Below are positions 1-6,072 of a stretch of 6,502 nucleotides of DNA, one piece after another. Numbering within the stretch: position 1 is the first letter of the stretch; each line of letters starts with the position of its first letter. Below the pieces are notes generated by a model. The model saw nothing but the letters and a program-made list of their open reading frames with translations. It searched no databases and had not been told where the DNA came from. Position numbers and translations under genes: made by a program. The stretch comes from Listeria marthii FSL S4-120 (lineage in GTDB: Bacteria > Bacillota > Bacilli > Lactobacillales > Listeriaceae), in assembly GCA_000183865.1 (NCBI GenBank), contig CM001047.1:2309675-2316176 (forward strand). The letters run 5' to 3'.

Positions 1-668
1 GTATTAGCGCCATCTTTGAAAGTTAACGAGCTATCTGCGAGTGTTTTTAAGTTGGTTGAAATAGTTTTATTACCTTCTTGTGATTTTTCAAGGCCATCTT
101 TAATTTTTCCAGAGCCATCTGCAGCTTGGGCGAACCCTTCACCAGACTCTTTAATTTTATCGAAAATTGCTTCCGCGTAGGATTTTGTTACTTCAGCGGA
201 AACCTCATTTTTCAATTGTTTGGCACCTTGTTCACTTACAACTTGACCTAAATAGTTAAGCGAGCCGTTTGTTTGATAGCTTAATTCCATTTTTTTCGGA
301 TCTTTATCTAAAACGGATGCTGCATTTTTAGAGAAATCTTTTGGAATTGTGACAACCATATAATATTTGCCATCTTTTAAGCCTTGTTCCGCATCTTCTT
401 TGGAAAGAAAATTCCAATCGAGTTCTTTGTTGCTTTTCAGTTTTGTGACTAACTGATCGCCAACATCCATCGTTTGACCATTATAATCAACCGGTTTGTC
501 ATTGTTAACTACCGCTACTGGTAAATCCCCTGTTTTGCCGTACGGATCCCAGACGGATTTTAAGAAAAAGCTTGCATATAAAAGTGGAATAAACAGAATA
601 ACTACAAATGATAAAAGTAATATTTTGTTTTTAAATAATTTTTTCCACTCATTTTTTACCATATCCAT
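1..668 (-). CDS. YhgE/Pip-family membrane protein, N-terminal part (runs off the window)
   Basis: Only the first 222 codons are present; the gene continues beyond base 1. The product starts MDMVKNEWKKLFKNK, a short positively charged cytoplasmic tail, followed by one hydrophobic helix at about residues 16-36. A soluble extracytoplasmic region follows, with DLPVAVVNNDKPV near residue 48 and KYYMVVTIPKDFSKN near 101, both typical of the N-terminal module of YhgE/Pip proteins. From about residue 165 the sequence turns into Gly/Ser/Lys-rich heptad-like repeats (SGKIKDGLEK), as in the long helical middle of this family. Members are usually several hundred residues longer with a C-terminal block of membrane helices, not visible here. 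Their role is poorly defined: phage receptor in Lactococcus (Pip) and export- or envelope-linked functions elsewhere. ATG at 668 is chosen over the in-frame ATG at 662 because it is nearer the weak purine-rich AGAAAGAAG. The gene lies 33 bp after the Rrf2 gene on the same strand, so the two are probably co-transcribed. Confidence 0.85.
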   Translation of the reverse strand, partial: MDMVKNEWKKLFKNKILLLSFVVILFIPLLYASFFLKSVWDPYGKTGDLPVAVVNNDKPVDYNGQTMDVGDQLVTKLKSNKELDWNFLSKEDAEQGLKDGKYYMVVTIPKDFSKNAASVLDKDPKKMELSYQTNGSLNYLGQVVSEQGAKQLKNEVSAEVTKSYAEAIFDKIKESGEGFAQAADGSGKIKDGLEKSQEGNKTISTNLKTLADSSLTFKDGAN

Positions 669-701
669 TTTACTACCGCACTTCTTTCTTTTAAAGATTT
701 A

Positions 702-1172
702 TTACGCTTCGTTCCAATCTATGATAGTGGTTCGTTCTTTCCCAATCACTTGCTCTACTAAAACAGATAATTTTTGTGAGTATAAATAATTCGCGTATTC
801 TTTATCAGCGTTTCTAAAAGCACTTGTAATGGTGTGAATGCCGGACTCTGCAAATTCGTGATAGTCCGAGAAAACAGTGTGGATTAAGTCTGAATCTGGG
901 TATGTATCGATTTTTCCTTCCACTGCTTCTACGATATCCAGCAAATTAATTTCTTCCGGGTCTTTAGCAAGTGTGAAGCCGCCGTTATTACCGGAAACTG
1001 AATTAATCAGCCCACTAACGACTAACTTTCTCAAAATTTTACTAATATAAGACGGTGACGAATCACGCAAACGGTGATGAATAGTTACGGAAGAAATGGG
1101 AACATCTACCTTCTGGGTGTACAACATCGTCATAATACAAAATACCTGGTCCATACTTTTGCTCAACTTCAT
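702..1172 (-). CDS. Rrf2-family winged-helix transcriptional regulator
   Basis: A 156-residue protein of normal Rrf2 length. Residues 26-53 form the helix-turn-helix (ISSVTIHHRL, then SPSYISKILRKLVVSGLI). The wing carries the family hallmark GNNGGFTLA at 61-69, and LLDIVEAVEG at 78-87 begins the dimerisation helix. The only cysteine is Cys12, so the three-cysteine cluster used by IscR and NsrR to bind an iron-sulphur cluster is absent; it probably senses something else or has a non-Fe-S ligand. An open frame reaches back to 1325, but GGAGG at 1181-1185 points to ATG at 1172 (8-nt spacer) or the adjacent ATG at 1175 (5-nt spacer). The extra upstream residues look like translated promoter DNA. 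The gene is followed by the YhgE-like gene, its likely target, and is transcribed away from the gad genes. Self-repression is inferred from a dyad at its promoter. Confidence 0.9.
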   Translation of the reverse strand: MKLSKSMDQVFCIMTMLYTQKVDVPISSVTIHHRLRDSSPSYISKILRKLVVSGLINSVSGNNGGFTLAKDPEEINLLDIVEAVEGKIDTYPDSDLIHTVFSDYHEFAESGIHTITSAFRNADKEYANYLYSQKLSVLVEQVIGKERTTIIDWNEA

Positions 1173-1216
1173 CATTAAATCCTCCCTCTTCCCATTATTA
1201 CCTTTCAATATCCTTA

Positions 1217-1235
1217 ATAGACATTTAACATCTAT
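1217..1235. promoter_or_regulatory. Candidate Rrf2 operator (19-bp imperfect dyad)
   Basis: ATAGACATTTAACATCTAT is an inverted repeat with 7 of 9 base pairs symmetric: ATAGA and TCTAT arms plus an inner TT/AA around a central T. It sits at the predicted start site of the rrf2-like promoter, immediately downstream of the -10 box. A repressor bound there would block transcription. Rrf2 regulators bind dyads of about this size and often control themselves. Assignment to this Rrf2 protein is inferred from position only. Confidence 0.4.
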
Positions 1236-1237
1236 AT

Positions 1238-1266
1238 ACAATACACCCATTTTTTTTAAAGTGCAA
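1238..1266 (-). promoter_or_regulatory. Probable promoter of the rrf2-like/yhgE-like operon
   Basis: Read on the minus strand: a -35 box TTGCAC (1266-1261), a 17-bp spacer, and a -10 box TATTGT (1243-1238). Each box matches 4 of 6 vegetative consensus bases at ideal spacing. The start site would lie near 1231, giving a 5' leader of about 60 nt before the ATG at 1172. Confidence 0.45.
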
Positions 1267-1298
1267 GAGTTTTTTACTAAAAATGGAAAAAATTTTAA

Positions 1299-1312
1299 TG
1301 AATGCGTTTGCT
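1299..1312. promoter_or_regulatory. cre-like element (candidate CcpA site) upstream of the gad leader
   Basis: TGAATGCGTTTGCT matches the Gram-positive catabolite-responsive consensus TGWAARCGYTWNCW at all defined positions except the fifth (T instead of A). It lies between the two divergent promoters, with its centre roughly 110 bp upstream of the predicted gad start and about 75 bp upstream of the predicted rrf2-like start. It is within range of either, but not in the classic roadblock position. The match is visible in the sequence; CcpA binding is inferred. Confidence 0.4.
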
Positions 1313-1380
1313 GCAAATAGAACAACTACAAGCATTGTCTCAAAAATTTTTCCTGGCTAAGAAAAAAACTGGAATAATTT

Positions 1381-1408
1381 TTGAAAACAAACGTGCTAAT
1401 CTTATAAC
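1381..1408 (+). promoter_or_regulatory. Probable sigma-A promoter for the gad leader and gadC-gadB
   Basis: TTGAAA (1381-1386, 5 of 6 consensus) and TATAAC (1403-1408, 5 of 6) are separated by 16 bp, preceded by an A/T-rich stretch. Transcription would begin near 1415, about 15 nt before the strong AGGAGGTG that serves the leader ORF and about 150 nt before gadC. This is the best plus-strand promoter in the divergent region; a weaker TTGTCT/TAAGAA pair lies at 1335-1363. Confidence 0.5.
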
Positions 1409-1445
1409 TGTTCCAACAAACAATGACTTAGGAGGTGCTTTTCTC

Positions 1446-1514
1446 GTGTTAACTGATGATGTTCCAAAAAAATCACATTTACCATTAATCAAGCATCATT
1501 CTAATTATTTATAG
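1446..1514 (+). CDS. Putative 22-residue leader peptide upstream of gadC
   Basis: A GTG start at 1446 follows AGGAGGTG (1430-1437), an essentially complete match to the anti-Shine-Dalgarno sequence, at an ideal 8-nt spacing. The frame runs 22 codons to TAG at 1512-1514, 51 nt before the gadC start. The peptide begins (M)LTDDVPKKSHLP and ends IKHHSNYL. It is hydrophilic, with three histidines and four leucines, no Glu or Gln, no signal peptide and no membrane segment. A frame without any stop extends upstream to an ATG at 1302, but that start has no ribosome binding site and lies upstream of the best promoter. I do not recognise the peptide. Its place between promoter and antiporter suggests either a regulatory leader whose translation affects gadC expression, or a small protein made with the acid-resistance operon. 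That it is translated is inferred from the ribosome binding site alone. Confidence 0.5.
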   Translation: MLTDDVPKKSHLPLIKHHSNYL

Positions 1515-1517
1515 CTT

Positions 1518-1527
1518 CGTTTAAACG
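1518..1527. repeat. 10-bp perfect palindrome between leader ORF and gadC
   Basis: CGTTTAAACG starts 3 bp after the leader stop codon and lies about 25 bp upstream of the gadC ribosome binding site. It has no loop, so as RNA it is a poor hairpin; as DNA it could be a protein site. It could also be chance in A/T-rich DNA. Confidence 0.3.
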
Positions 1528-1565
1528 TATTTCCGCAAACAAAAATATTTTGGAGGTAATACACA

Positions 1566-3089
1566 ATGACTAAACAAGCAAAGTCTTTAACCTTATTCGG
1601 ATTTTTCGCCATCACGGCTTCCATGGTTATGACTGTTTATGAATATCCAACATTTGCCACTTCCGGCTTTCATCTAGTATTTTTCCTGCTTCTTGGTGGA
1701 TTTTTATGGTTTTTGCCTGTCGCTTTATGTGCAGCAGAAATGGCGACGGTGGATGGTTGGCAAGAAGGCGGTATTTTTTCTTGGGTAGGAAACACACTCG
1801 GGGAACGCTTTGGTTTTGCCGCAATCTTCTTTCAGTGGTTTCAAATAACAGTTGGATTCGTTACAATGATTTACTTCATTCTCGGCGCGTTGTCCTATGT
1901 ATTTGATTTTCCCGCGCTCGAATCTAATCCTTTTATTAAATTTATCGGTGTGTTAGTTATCTTTTGGGGGCTTACTTTCTCCCAATTAGGCGGTACAAAA
2001 AACACGGCTAAAATCGCTAAATTTGGTTTTATTATCGGTATTCTCATCCCAGCAATCATTTTATTTATTTTAGGTATTGCTTACGTTGTTGGCGAAAATC
2101 CCCTTCATGTCACTTTTTCCAAAGAGGCGTTTATCCCGGATTTCTCAAAAGCTTCAACATTAGTCATCTTCGTGTCATTTATACTCGCTTACATGGGTGT
2201 TGAAGCTTCCGCGAGCCACGTCAATGAAATGACCAATCCAAAACGCGATTATCCGCTAGCAATGATTATGCTCGTTGTTTTAGCTATCATGCTTAATACA
2301 ATCGGCGGCTTAACTATCTCCGCTGTGTTACCTTTAAAAGATTTATCCCTTAGCTCCGGCGTTGTGCAAACATTCCAAGCATTAATTTTACACTTTGGTT
2401 CCGGCTTAGGTTGGGCAGTAAAACTAATCGCGATAATGATTGCACTAGGTGTCATGGGTGAAGTCAGCGCCTGGGTAGTCGGCCCATCACGCGGCATGTA
2501 CACTGCAGCCGAGCAAGGCTTACTTCCCGAAAAAATGAAAAAAGTAAATAAACACGGTGTCCCTGTGCCACTTATTATGGTTCAAGGCGTCGTAGTTACC
2601 ATTTGGGCAGCTATTCTCACATTTGGTGGCGGCGGTAATAATTTATCCTTCCTAACCGCAATTTCCTTAACCGTTGTCATTTATTTAGTCGGCTATTTAC
2701 TATTTTTCATCGGCTATTTAGTACTTATTTTCAAAAAATCAAGCTTAAAACGCACTTACCAAATCCCTGGTGGCAAAATTGTCAAAGTGATTGTGGCACT
2801 AATCGGCTTAATAACATCTGTATTCGCTTTATGTATCTCATTTGTTCCACCAGCATCCATCGCCGCAAAAAGCGATATGACCTACATTGTTATCTTATCA
2901 ATCAGTTTTATCGTCACCGTGTTAATTCCATTTATCATCTACGCTGTGCACGATAAAAAAGACACCACACCAAAAGATATCACCCATTTAGGCGCAAGCG
3001 ACATCAATAAATTCACTCATCCAAGAGCTCGCGGTGAACATATCATTAATCCCGACGAAAAACATATTATGAATCAAGACAAATTATAG
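1566..3089 (+). CDS. gadC: Glutamate/GABA antiporter (GadC/GadT type, APC superfamily)
   Basis: This 507-residue inner-membrane exchanger brings in glutamate and exports GABA, the product of GadB, completing the proton-consuming cycle of glutamate-dependent acid resistance. It has about twelve hydrophobic segments (roughly 10-30, 36-58, 84-112, 123-140, 152-175, 196-212, 230-256, 280-305, 333-354, 362-390, 405-428, 438-461). The start is strongly GadC-like: FGFFAITASM at 11-20 and VYEYPTFATSGF at 24-35, where Tyr25 corresponds by my alignment to E. coli Tyr30. GVEASASHVNE at 211-221 contains Glu213, the counterpart of E. coli Glu218. The cytoplasmic tail from about 462 is charged and His-rich and contains HPRAR at 485-489, as in the C-plug that closes E. 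coli GadC near neutral pH. The length is close to E. coli GadC (511). GGAGGT at 1552-1557 with an 8-nt spacer fixes the start. gadB follows after 12 bp, so the pair forms an operon. In Listeria this copy is generally called gadT2; the suffix is inferred from context. Confidence 0.95.
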   Translation: MTKQAKSLTLFGFFAITASMVMTVYEYPTFATSGFHLVFFLLLGGFLWFLPVALCAAEMATVDGWQEGGIFSWVGNTLGERFGFAAIFFQWFQITVGFVTMIYFILGALSYVFDFPALESNPFIKFIGVLVIFWGLTFSQLGGTKNTAKIAKFGFIIGILIPAIILFILGIAYVVGENPLHVTFSKEAFIPDFSKASTLVIFVSFILAYMGVEASASHVNEMTNPKRDYPLAMIMLVVLAIMLNTIGGLTISAVLPLKDLSLSSGVVQTFQALILHFGSGLGWAVKLIAIMIALGVMGEVSAWVVGPSRGMYTAAEQGLLPEKMKKVNKHGVPVPLIMVQGVVVTIWAAILTFGGGGNNLSFLTAISLTVVIYLVGYLLFFIGYLVLIFKKSSLKRTYQIPGGKIVKVIVALIGLITSVFALCISFVPPASIAAKSDMTYIVILSISFIVTVLIPFIIYAVHDKKDTTPKDITHLGASDINKFTHPRARGEHIINPDEKHIMNQDKL

Positions 3090-3101
3090 GAGGAAAAAAT
3101 C

Positions 3102-4496
3102 ATGTTATATAGTAAAGAAAATCAAGAAAGCTATTTAGAACCCGTTTTTGGATCAAGTGCAGAGGATCGTGATATCCCAAAATATACCCTTCCTAAAGAA
3201 CCACTCGAACCTCGGATTGCGTATCGTTTAGTGAAAGACGAACTTTTAGATGAAGGTTCCGCTCGCCAAAACCTAGCTACTTTCTGCCAAACATATATGG
3301 AAGACGAAGCAACCAAATTAATGTCCGAAACCTTAGAAAAAAATGCAATTGATAAATCCGAATACCCAAGAACAGCCGAACTAGAAAATCGTTGCGTCAA
3401 CATTATCGCTGACTTATGGCACGCACCTAAGGACCAAAAATTTATGGGGACTTCGACAATTGGCTCTAGTGAAGCGTGTATGCTCGGTGGAATGGCGATG
3501 AAATTTGCTTGGCGAAAACGCGCTGAAAAACTTGGTCTTGATATCTATGCGCAAAAACCAAACCTCGTTATCTCATCCGGCTACCAAGTCTGCTGGGAAA
3601 AATTCTGTGTTTACTGGGATATCGATATGCGTGTCGTTCCAATGGATAAAGACCATATGCAACTCAATACCGACCAAGTACTCGATTACGTCGATGAATA
3701 TACAATCGGCGTTGTCGGCATCCTTGGTATCACATACACAGGCCGCTACGACGACATCTACGCACTTAACGAAAAACTAGAAGAATACAATAGCAAAACC
3801 GATTATAAAGTCTACATTCACGTTGACGCAGCAAGTGGCGGTTTCTTCACCCCATTTGTCGAACCAGACATTATCTGGGACTTCCGCTTGAAAAACGTTA
3901 TCTCGATTAACACTTCCGGTCACAAATATGGCCTCGTTTACCCAGGCATCGGTTGGGTGTTATGGAAAGATAAAAGCTACCTACCAGAAGAACTCATCTT
4001 TAAAGTCAGCTACCTTGGTGGAGAAATGCCCACTATGCAAATCAATTTCTCCCGCAGCGCCAGTCACATCATCGGCCAATACTACAATTTCTTACGATAC
4101 GGCTTCGAAGGCTACCGCACCATTCACCAAAAAACTAGCGACATCGCACAATACCTGGCACACGCAGTCGAACAAACCGGCTACTTCGACATTTACAACG
4201 ACGGCTCTCATTTACCAATCGTCTGCTATAAATTAAAAGAAGACGCCAATGTAAAATGGACATTATACGATTTAGCGGACCGCCTCCAAATGCGCGGCTG
4301 GCAAGTTCCCGCATACCCACTACCAAAAAATCTAGAAAATATCATTATTCAACGTTACGTCTGCCGCGCTGATTTTGGTTTCAATATGGCAGAAGAGTTC
4401 ATCCAAGACTTCCAAGCTTCCATCGAAGAACTTAACAATGCTCACATTCTCTTCCACGATACCCAACAATCTGGCGTCCACGGCTTTACACACTAA
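3102..4496 (+). CDS. gadB: Glutamate decarboxylase, PLP-dependent (GadB/GadD type)
   Basis: This 464-residue cytoplasmic enzyme converts L-glutamate to GABA and CO2, using up one proton. The PLP-binding lysine is Lys275 in SGHKYG (272-277), with His274 before it. HVDAASGG contains Asp242, which would pair with the pyridine nitrogen. STIGSSEA (118-125) supplies Ser122-Ser123 for cofactor binding, and ARQNLATFCQT (54-64) contains Thr60, matching E. coli Thr62. Where E. coli has His167 in a WHKF motif, this protein has Glu (WEKF), a variant I recall in plant and other Gram-positive enzymes. The length is close to E. coli GadB (466). The last residues GVHGFTH place a histidine at position 464; E. 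coli ends F-K-H-T and uses His465 to cap the active site at neutral pH, so a similar pH latch is likely. AGGAGG (3088-3093) overlaps the gadC stop codon and lies 8 nt before the ATG. Codons in the second half favour C at the third position. In Listeria this copy is usually named gadD2; that is inferred. Confidence 0.96.
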   Translation: MLYSKENQESYLEPVFGSSAEDRDIPKYTLPKEPLEPRIAYRLVKDELLDEGSARQNLATFCQTYMEDEATKLMSETLEKNAIDKSEYPRTAELENRCVNIIADLWHAPKDQKFMGTSTIGSSEACMLGGMAMKFAWRKRAEKLGLDIYAQKPNLVISSGYQVCWEKFCVYWDIDMRVVPMDKDHMQLNTDQVLDYVDEYTIGVVGILGITYTGRYDDIYALNEKLEEYNSKTDYKVYIHVDAASGGFFTPFVEPDIIWDFRLKNVISINTSGHKYGLVYPGIGWVLWKDKSYLPEELIFKVSYLGGEMPTMQINFSRSASHIIGQYYNFLRYGFEGYRTIHQKTSDIAQYLAHAVEQTGYFDIYNDGSHLPIVCYKLKEDANVKWTLYDLADRLQMRGWQVPAYPLPKNLENIIIQRYVCRADFGFNMAEEFIQDFQASIEELNNAHILFHDTQQSGVHGFTH

Positions 4497-4497
4497 G

Positions 4498-4533
4498 AAA
4501 AAGGCTAGCCCCTCAAATAGGCTAGCCTTTTTT
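4498..4533. terminator. Bidirectional rho-independent terminator between convergent genes
   Basis: Two copies of the self-complementary octamer GGCTAGCC (4503-4510 and 4520-4527) form a stem with a 9-nt loop, extended by A/T pairs on both sides. Six Ts follow on the plus strand (4528-4533) and five on the minus strand (complement of 4498-4502), so it can end transcription both ways. The gadB stop codon lies just before it. On the minus strand the stop codon of the regulator (4507-4505) falls inside the hairpin, so the loop and distal arm are also coding. Confidence 0.9.
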
Positions 4534-6019
4534 CATGTTCTTTTATTCTAAGCGCCTGAATCGCATTTTCCAAGTCTTCTAAATCCCGATCAAAAAACGC
4601 CAAGGAAATTGGAATAATCCTCCCTTGCACCGCTTCCTTCAATTCCATCTCACTGTTCGGATGACAAAGCACAATCGTCGGCTCACTTGACTCCGCTAAA
4701 ACCTCATTCAGCTCCTCCACCGAATTAAACATCGTCTCATTCACCGTCACCTTCCGCCCAAGTTCCTCTTCCACCTGAAACTTACATGACTCAAAATTAA
4801 TCAAATTAAACGAAAAAATACAAATTTGCACCGGATTATTCCATTTATAAATAAGCGGATATAAATGAATCGTCAAATAATTTATATGCGAATCAATTAA
4901 CAACGTACGCCGCCCACTTGCCTCATTCCAACGCTCCAACACACTTTTCACAACCAAGTAAAGCGGCTGATACTTCTTATCCAACAACCGTTCATTGCTC
5001 GGAATAAGCCCCTGCAAATTAAACAACGTCTTCTTCAAAAAATAACAAAGCGCCGCCCGAAAAAGCGAATGATTAACAACTTCCACACCAAAATATTCCT
5101 CAAATAAATCGATTAAAGCCTGCAAATCCTCATTTTTCAAAATCAATTCATTAAACTGCTCCAACTCCACTTTCTTCATCGAAGCATCAATAATACTAAA
5201 ATTAGTCGAATAATAAATCAACATCAAATACAAATAATCATTATACGAAAATTCCTGATCAAGCCCTTTTTCCAGCGTTTCCTTGCTACTTTTCCGAACC
5301 ATATCAAGAAACCTAGACGACTCAATATATTTCTGACACTGTTCATCCAAAATAATCGCACTTGTCGGAATATCCCTCTTGAATACCATCGAAATCAGCG
5401 ACCGGAAATACGCATGTCCTTCCGCATTATGCGCCAATGCATCAATATTAATCCGCAAATTCAAAGTCGCCATAAAATCATCAATCAATTTCTTTTCACT
5501 ATCTAAAAGCGGATAAATACGCACGCCATATTCCGCCTGAAGAAGCGCAATCAAATATCGAACCCTGTACTCCTTTCCAGTTATCCGATTATTATCAAGC
5601 GTCAAATCAATTTCCCGAAGAAACTCCTCCACCTTATGCTTCAACCGATATGCATGTGAATGCGAAATAAAATACGCATCCATAAAATCAGTAAACTTAC
5701 ACTCCTCCACATTCGTAACAAAAAACACCATACATTTCAAAAACATCGAGTTATCATATAACTTATACAAAACTTTACGCTCCGTTGCCCCGTTTTGCAA
5801 CTGACATCGATACACCCAATTATCCGCACATTCCTTCATCTGGATAACCATTAAACCTGCAAGTTCCTCATTCAACGCATGAATATCCGACCGCACCGTC
5901 ACCCGCGAAGTCCCCATATATTCTGCAATTTCATCTAAATTCGTATGCTTATTCTTAAGTAGAAAATCACAAATCAAACATTTCCTTTTGATATCCTTTT
6001 CAATATAATTCGTAAGCAT
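4505..6019 (-). CDS. Mga/RofA-like (PRD-type) transcriptional regulator
   Basis: A 504-residue DNA-binding regulator of Mga/RofA length. Residues 12-56 form a first winged helix-turn-helix (LDEIAEYMGTSRVTVRSDIHAL), and residues 108-140 a second one (DFMDAYFISHSHAYRLKHKV), the two-HTH layout of Mga proteins. Residues of about 165-395 are mostly helical, resembling the PTS-regulation domains of this family, and 400-490 alternates strands and helices like the C-terminal EIIB-like domain. No P-loop cysteine of a working EIIB is evident. GGAGAGG (6032-6026) is 6 nt before the ATG. The gene converges on gadB, shares its terminator, and lies just downstream of a tRNA cluster that ends in its own terminator. 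Mga-family proteins are usually activators linked to sugar uptake or virulence; control of gadC-gadB is a positional guess. I recall RofA-like regulators being associated with gad loci in Listeria, but cannot match this gene to one. The gene uses G- and T-ended codons, unlike gadB. Confidence 0.85.
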   Translation of the reverse strand: MLTNYIEKDIKRKCLICDFLLKNKHTNLDEIAEYMGTSRVTVRSDIHALNEELAGLMVIQMKECADNWVYRCQLQNGATERKVLYKLYDNSMFLKCMVFFVTNVEECKFTDFMDAYFISHSHAYRLKHKVEEFLREIDLTLDNNRITGKEYRVRYLIALLQAEYGVRIYPLLDSEKKLIDDFMATLNLRINIDALAHNAEGHAYFRSLISMVFKRDIPTSAIILDEQCQKYIESSRFLDMVRKSSKETLEKGLDQEFSYNDYLYLMLIYYSTNFSIIDASMKKVELEQFNELILKNEDLQALIDLFEEYFGVEVVNHSLFRAALCYFLKKTLFNLQGLIPSNERLLDKKYQPLYLVVKSVLERWNEASGRRTLLIDSHINYLTIHLYPLIYKWNNPVQICIFSFNLINFESCKFQVEEELGRKVTVNETMFNSVEELNEVLAESSEPTIVLCHPNSEMELKEAVQGRIIPISLAFFDRDLEDLENAIQALRIKEHEKRLAYLRG

Positions 6020-6072
6020 AATTATCCTCTCCGTGAAAGATTAATCAACAATAGCTATCGGTCTTCTCCTTG

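Larger units (their letters stand above)
1173..1565. other. Divergent control region between the rrf2-like gene and gadC
   Basis: About 390 bp without a long gene. In order it holds the rrf2-like ribosome binding site, a dyad over the probable minus-strand start site, the minus-strand promoter, a cre-like element between the two promoters, a plus-strand promoter, a 22-codon leader ORF, a 10-bp perfect palindrome, and the gadC ribosome binding site (GGAGGT, 1552-1557). No sigma-B type promoter (GTTT, about 14 bp, GGGTAT-like) is visible on the plus strand, although gad genes in Listeria are often described as stress-induced. Confidence 0.6.

Noticed and set aside
496..789. Plus-strand open frame opposite the YhgE-like gene
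   Set aside because: It is antisense to a recognisable family N-terminus and has low-complexity composition.
1176..1325. Longer N-terminus for the Rrf2 protein
   Set aside because: The extra 50 codons are unlike any Rrf2 start and run through the promoter and dyad. GGAGG at 1181-1185 supports ATG 1172/1175.
1283..1360. A 25-codon plus-strand frame starting MEKILMNAFAANR
   Set aside because: The amino-acid content is plausible, but there is no usable ribosome binding site (only AAGAG 13 nt away) and it overlaps the cre-like element upstream of the best promoter.
1302..1445. Upstream extension of the leader ORF to a 70-codon frame starting at ATG 1302
   Set aside because: No ribosome binding site precedes 1302, and the frame crosses the best promoter. 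Only the GTG at 1446 has a strong site.
1409..1565. Riboswitch or transcription attenuator in the gad leader
   Set aside because: I found no terminator hairpin with a T-run, no sequence complementary to the gadC ribosome binding site, and no recognisable riboswitch core.
2249..2503. Antisense open frame inside gadC
   Set aside because: It is a shadow of a clearly coding frame, with no ribosome binding site or recognisable protein. The same applies to frames at 1627-1824, 1706-1906, 3131-3403, 3505-3780, 3928-4236 and 4135-4326.
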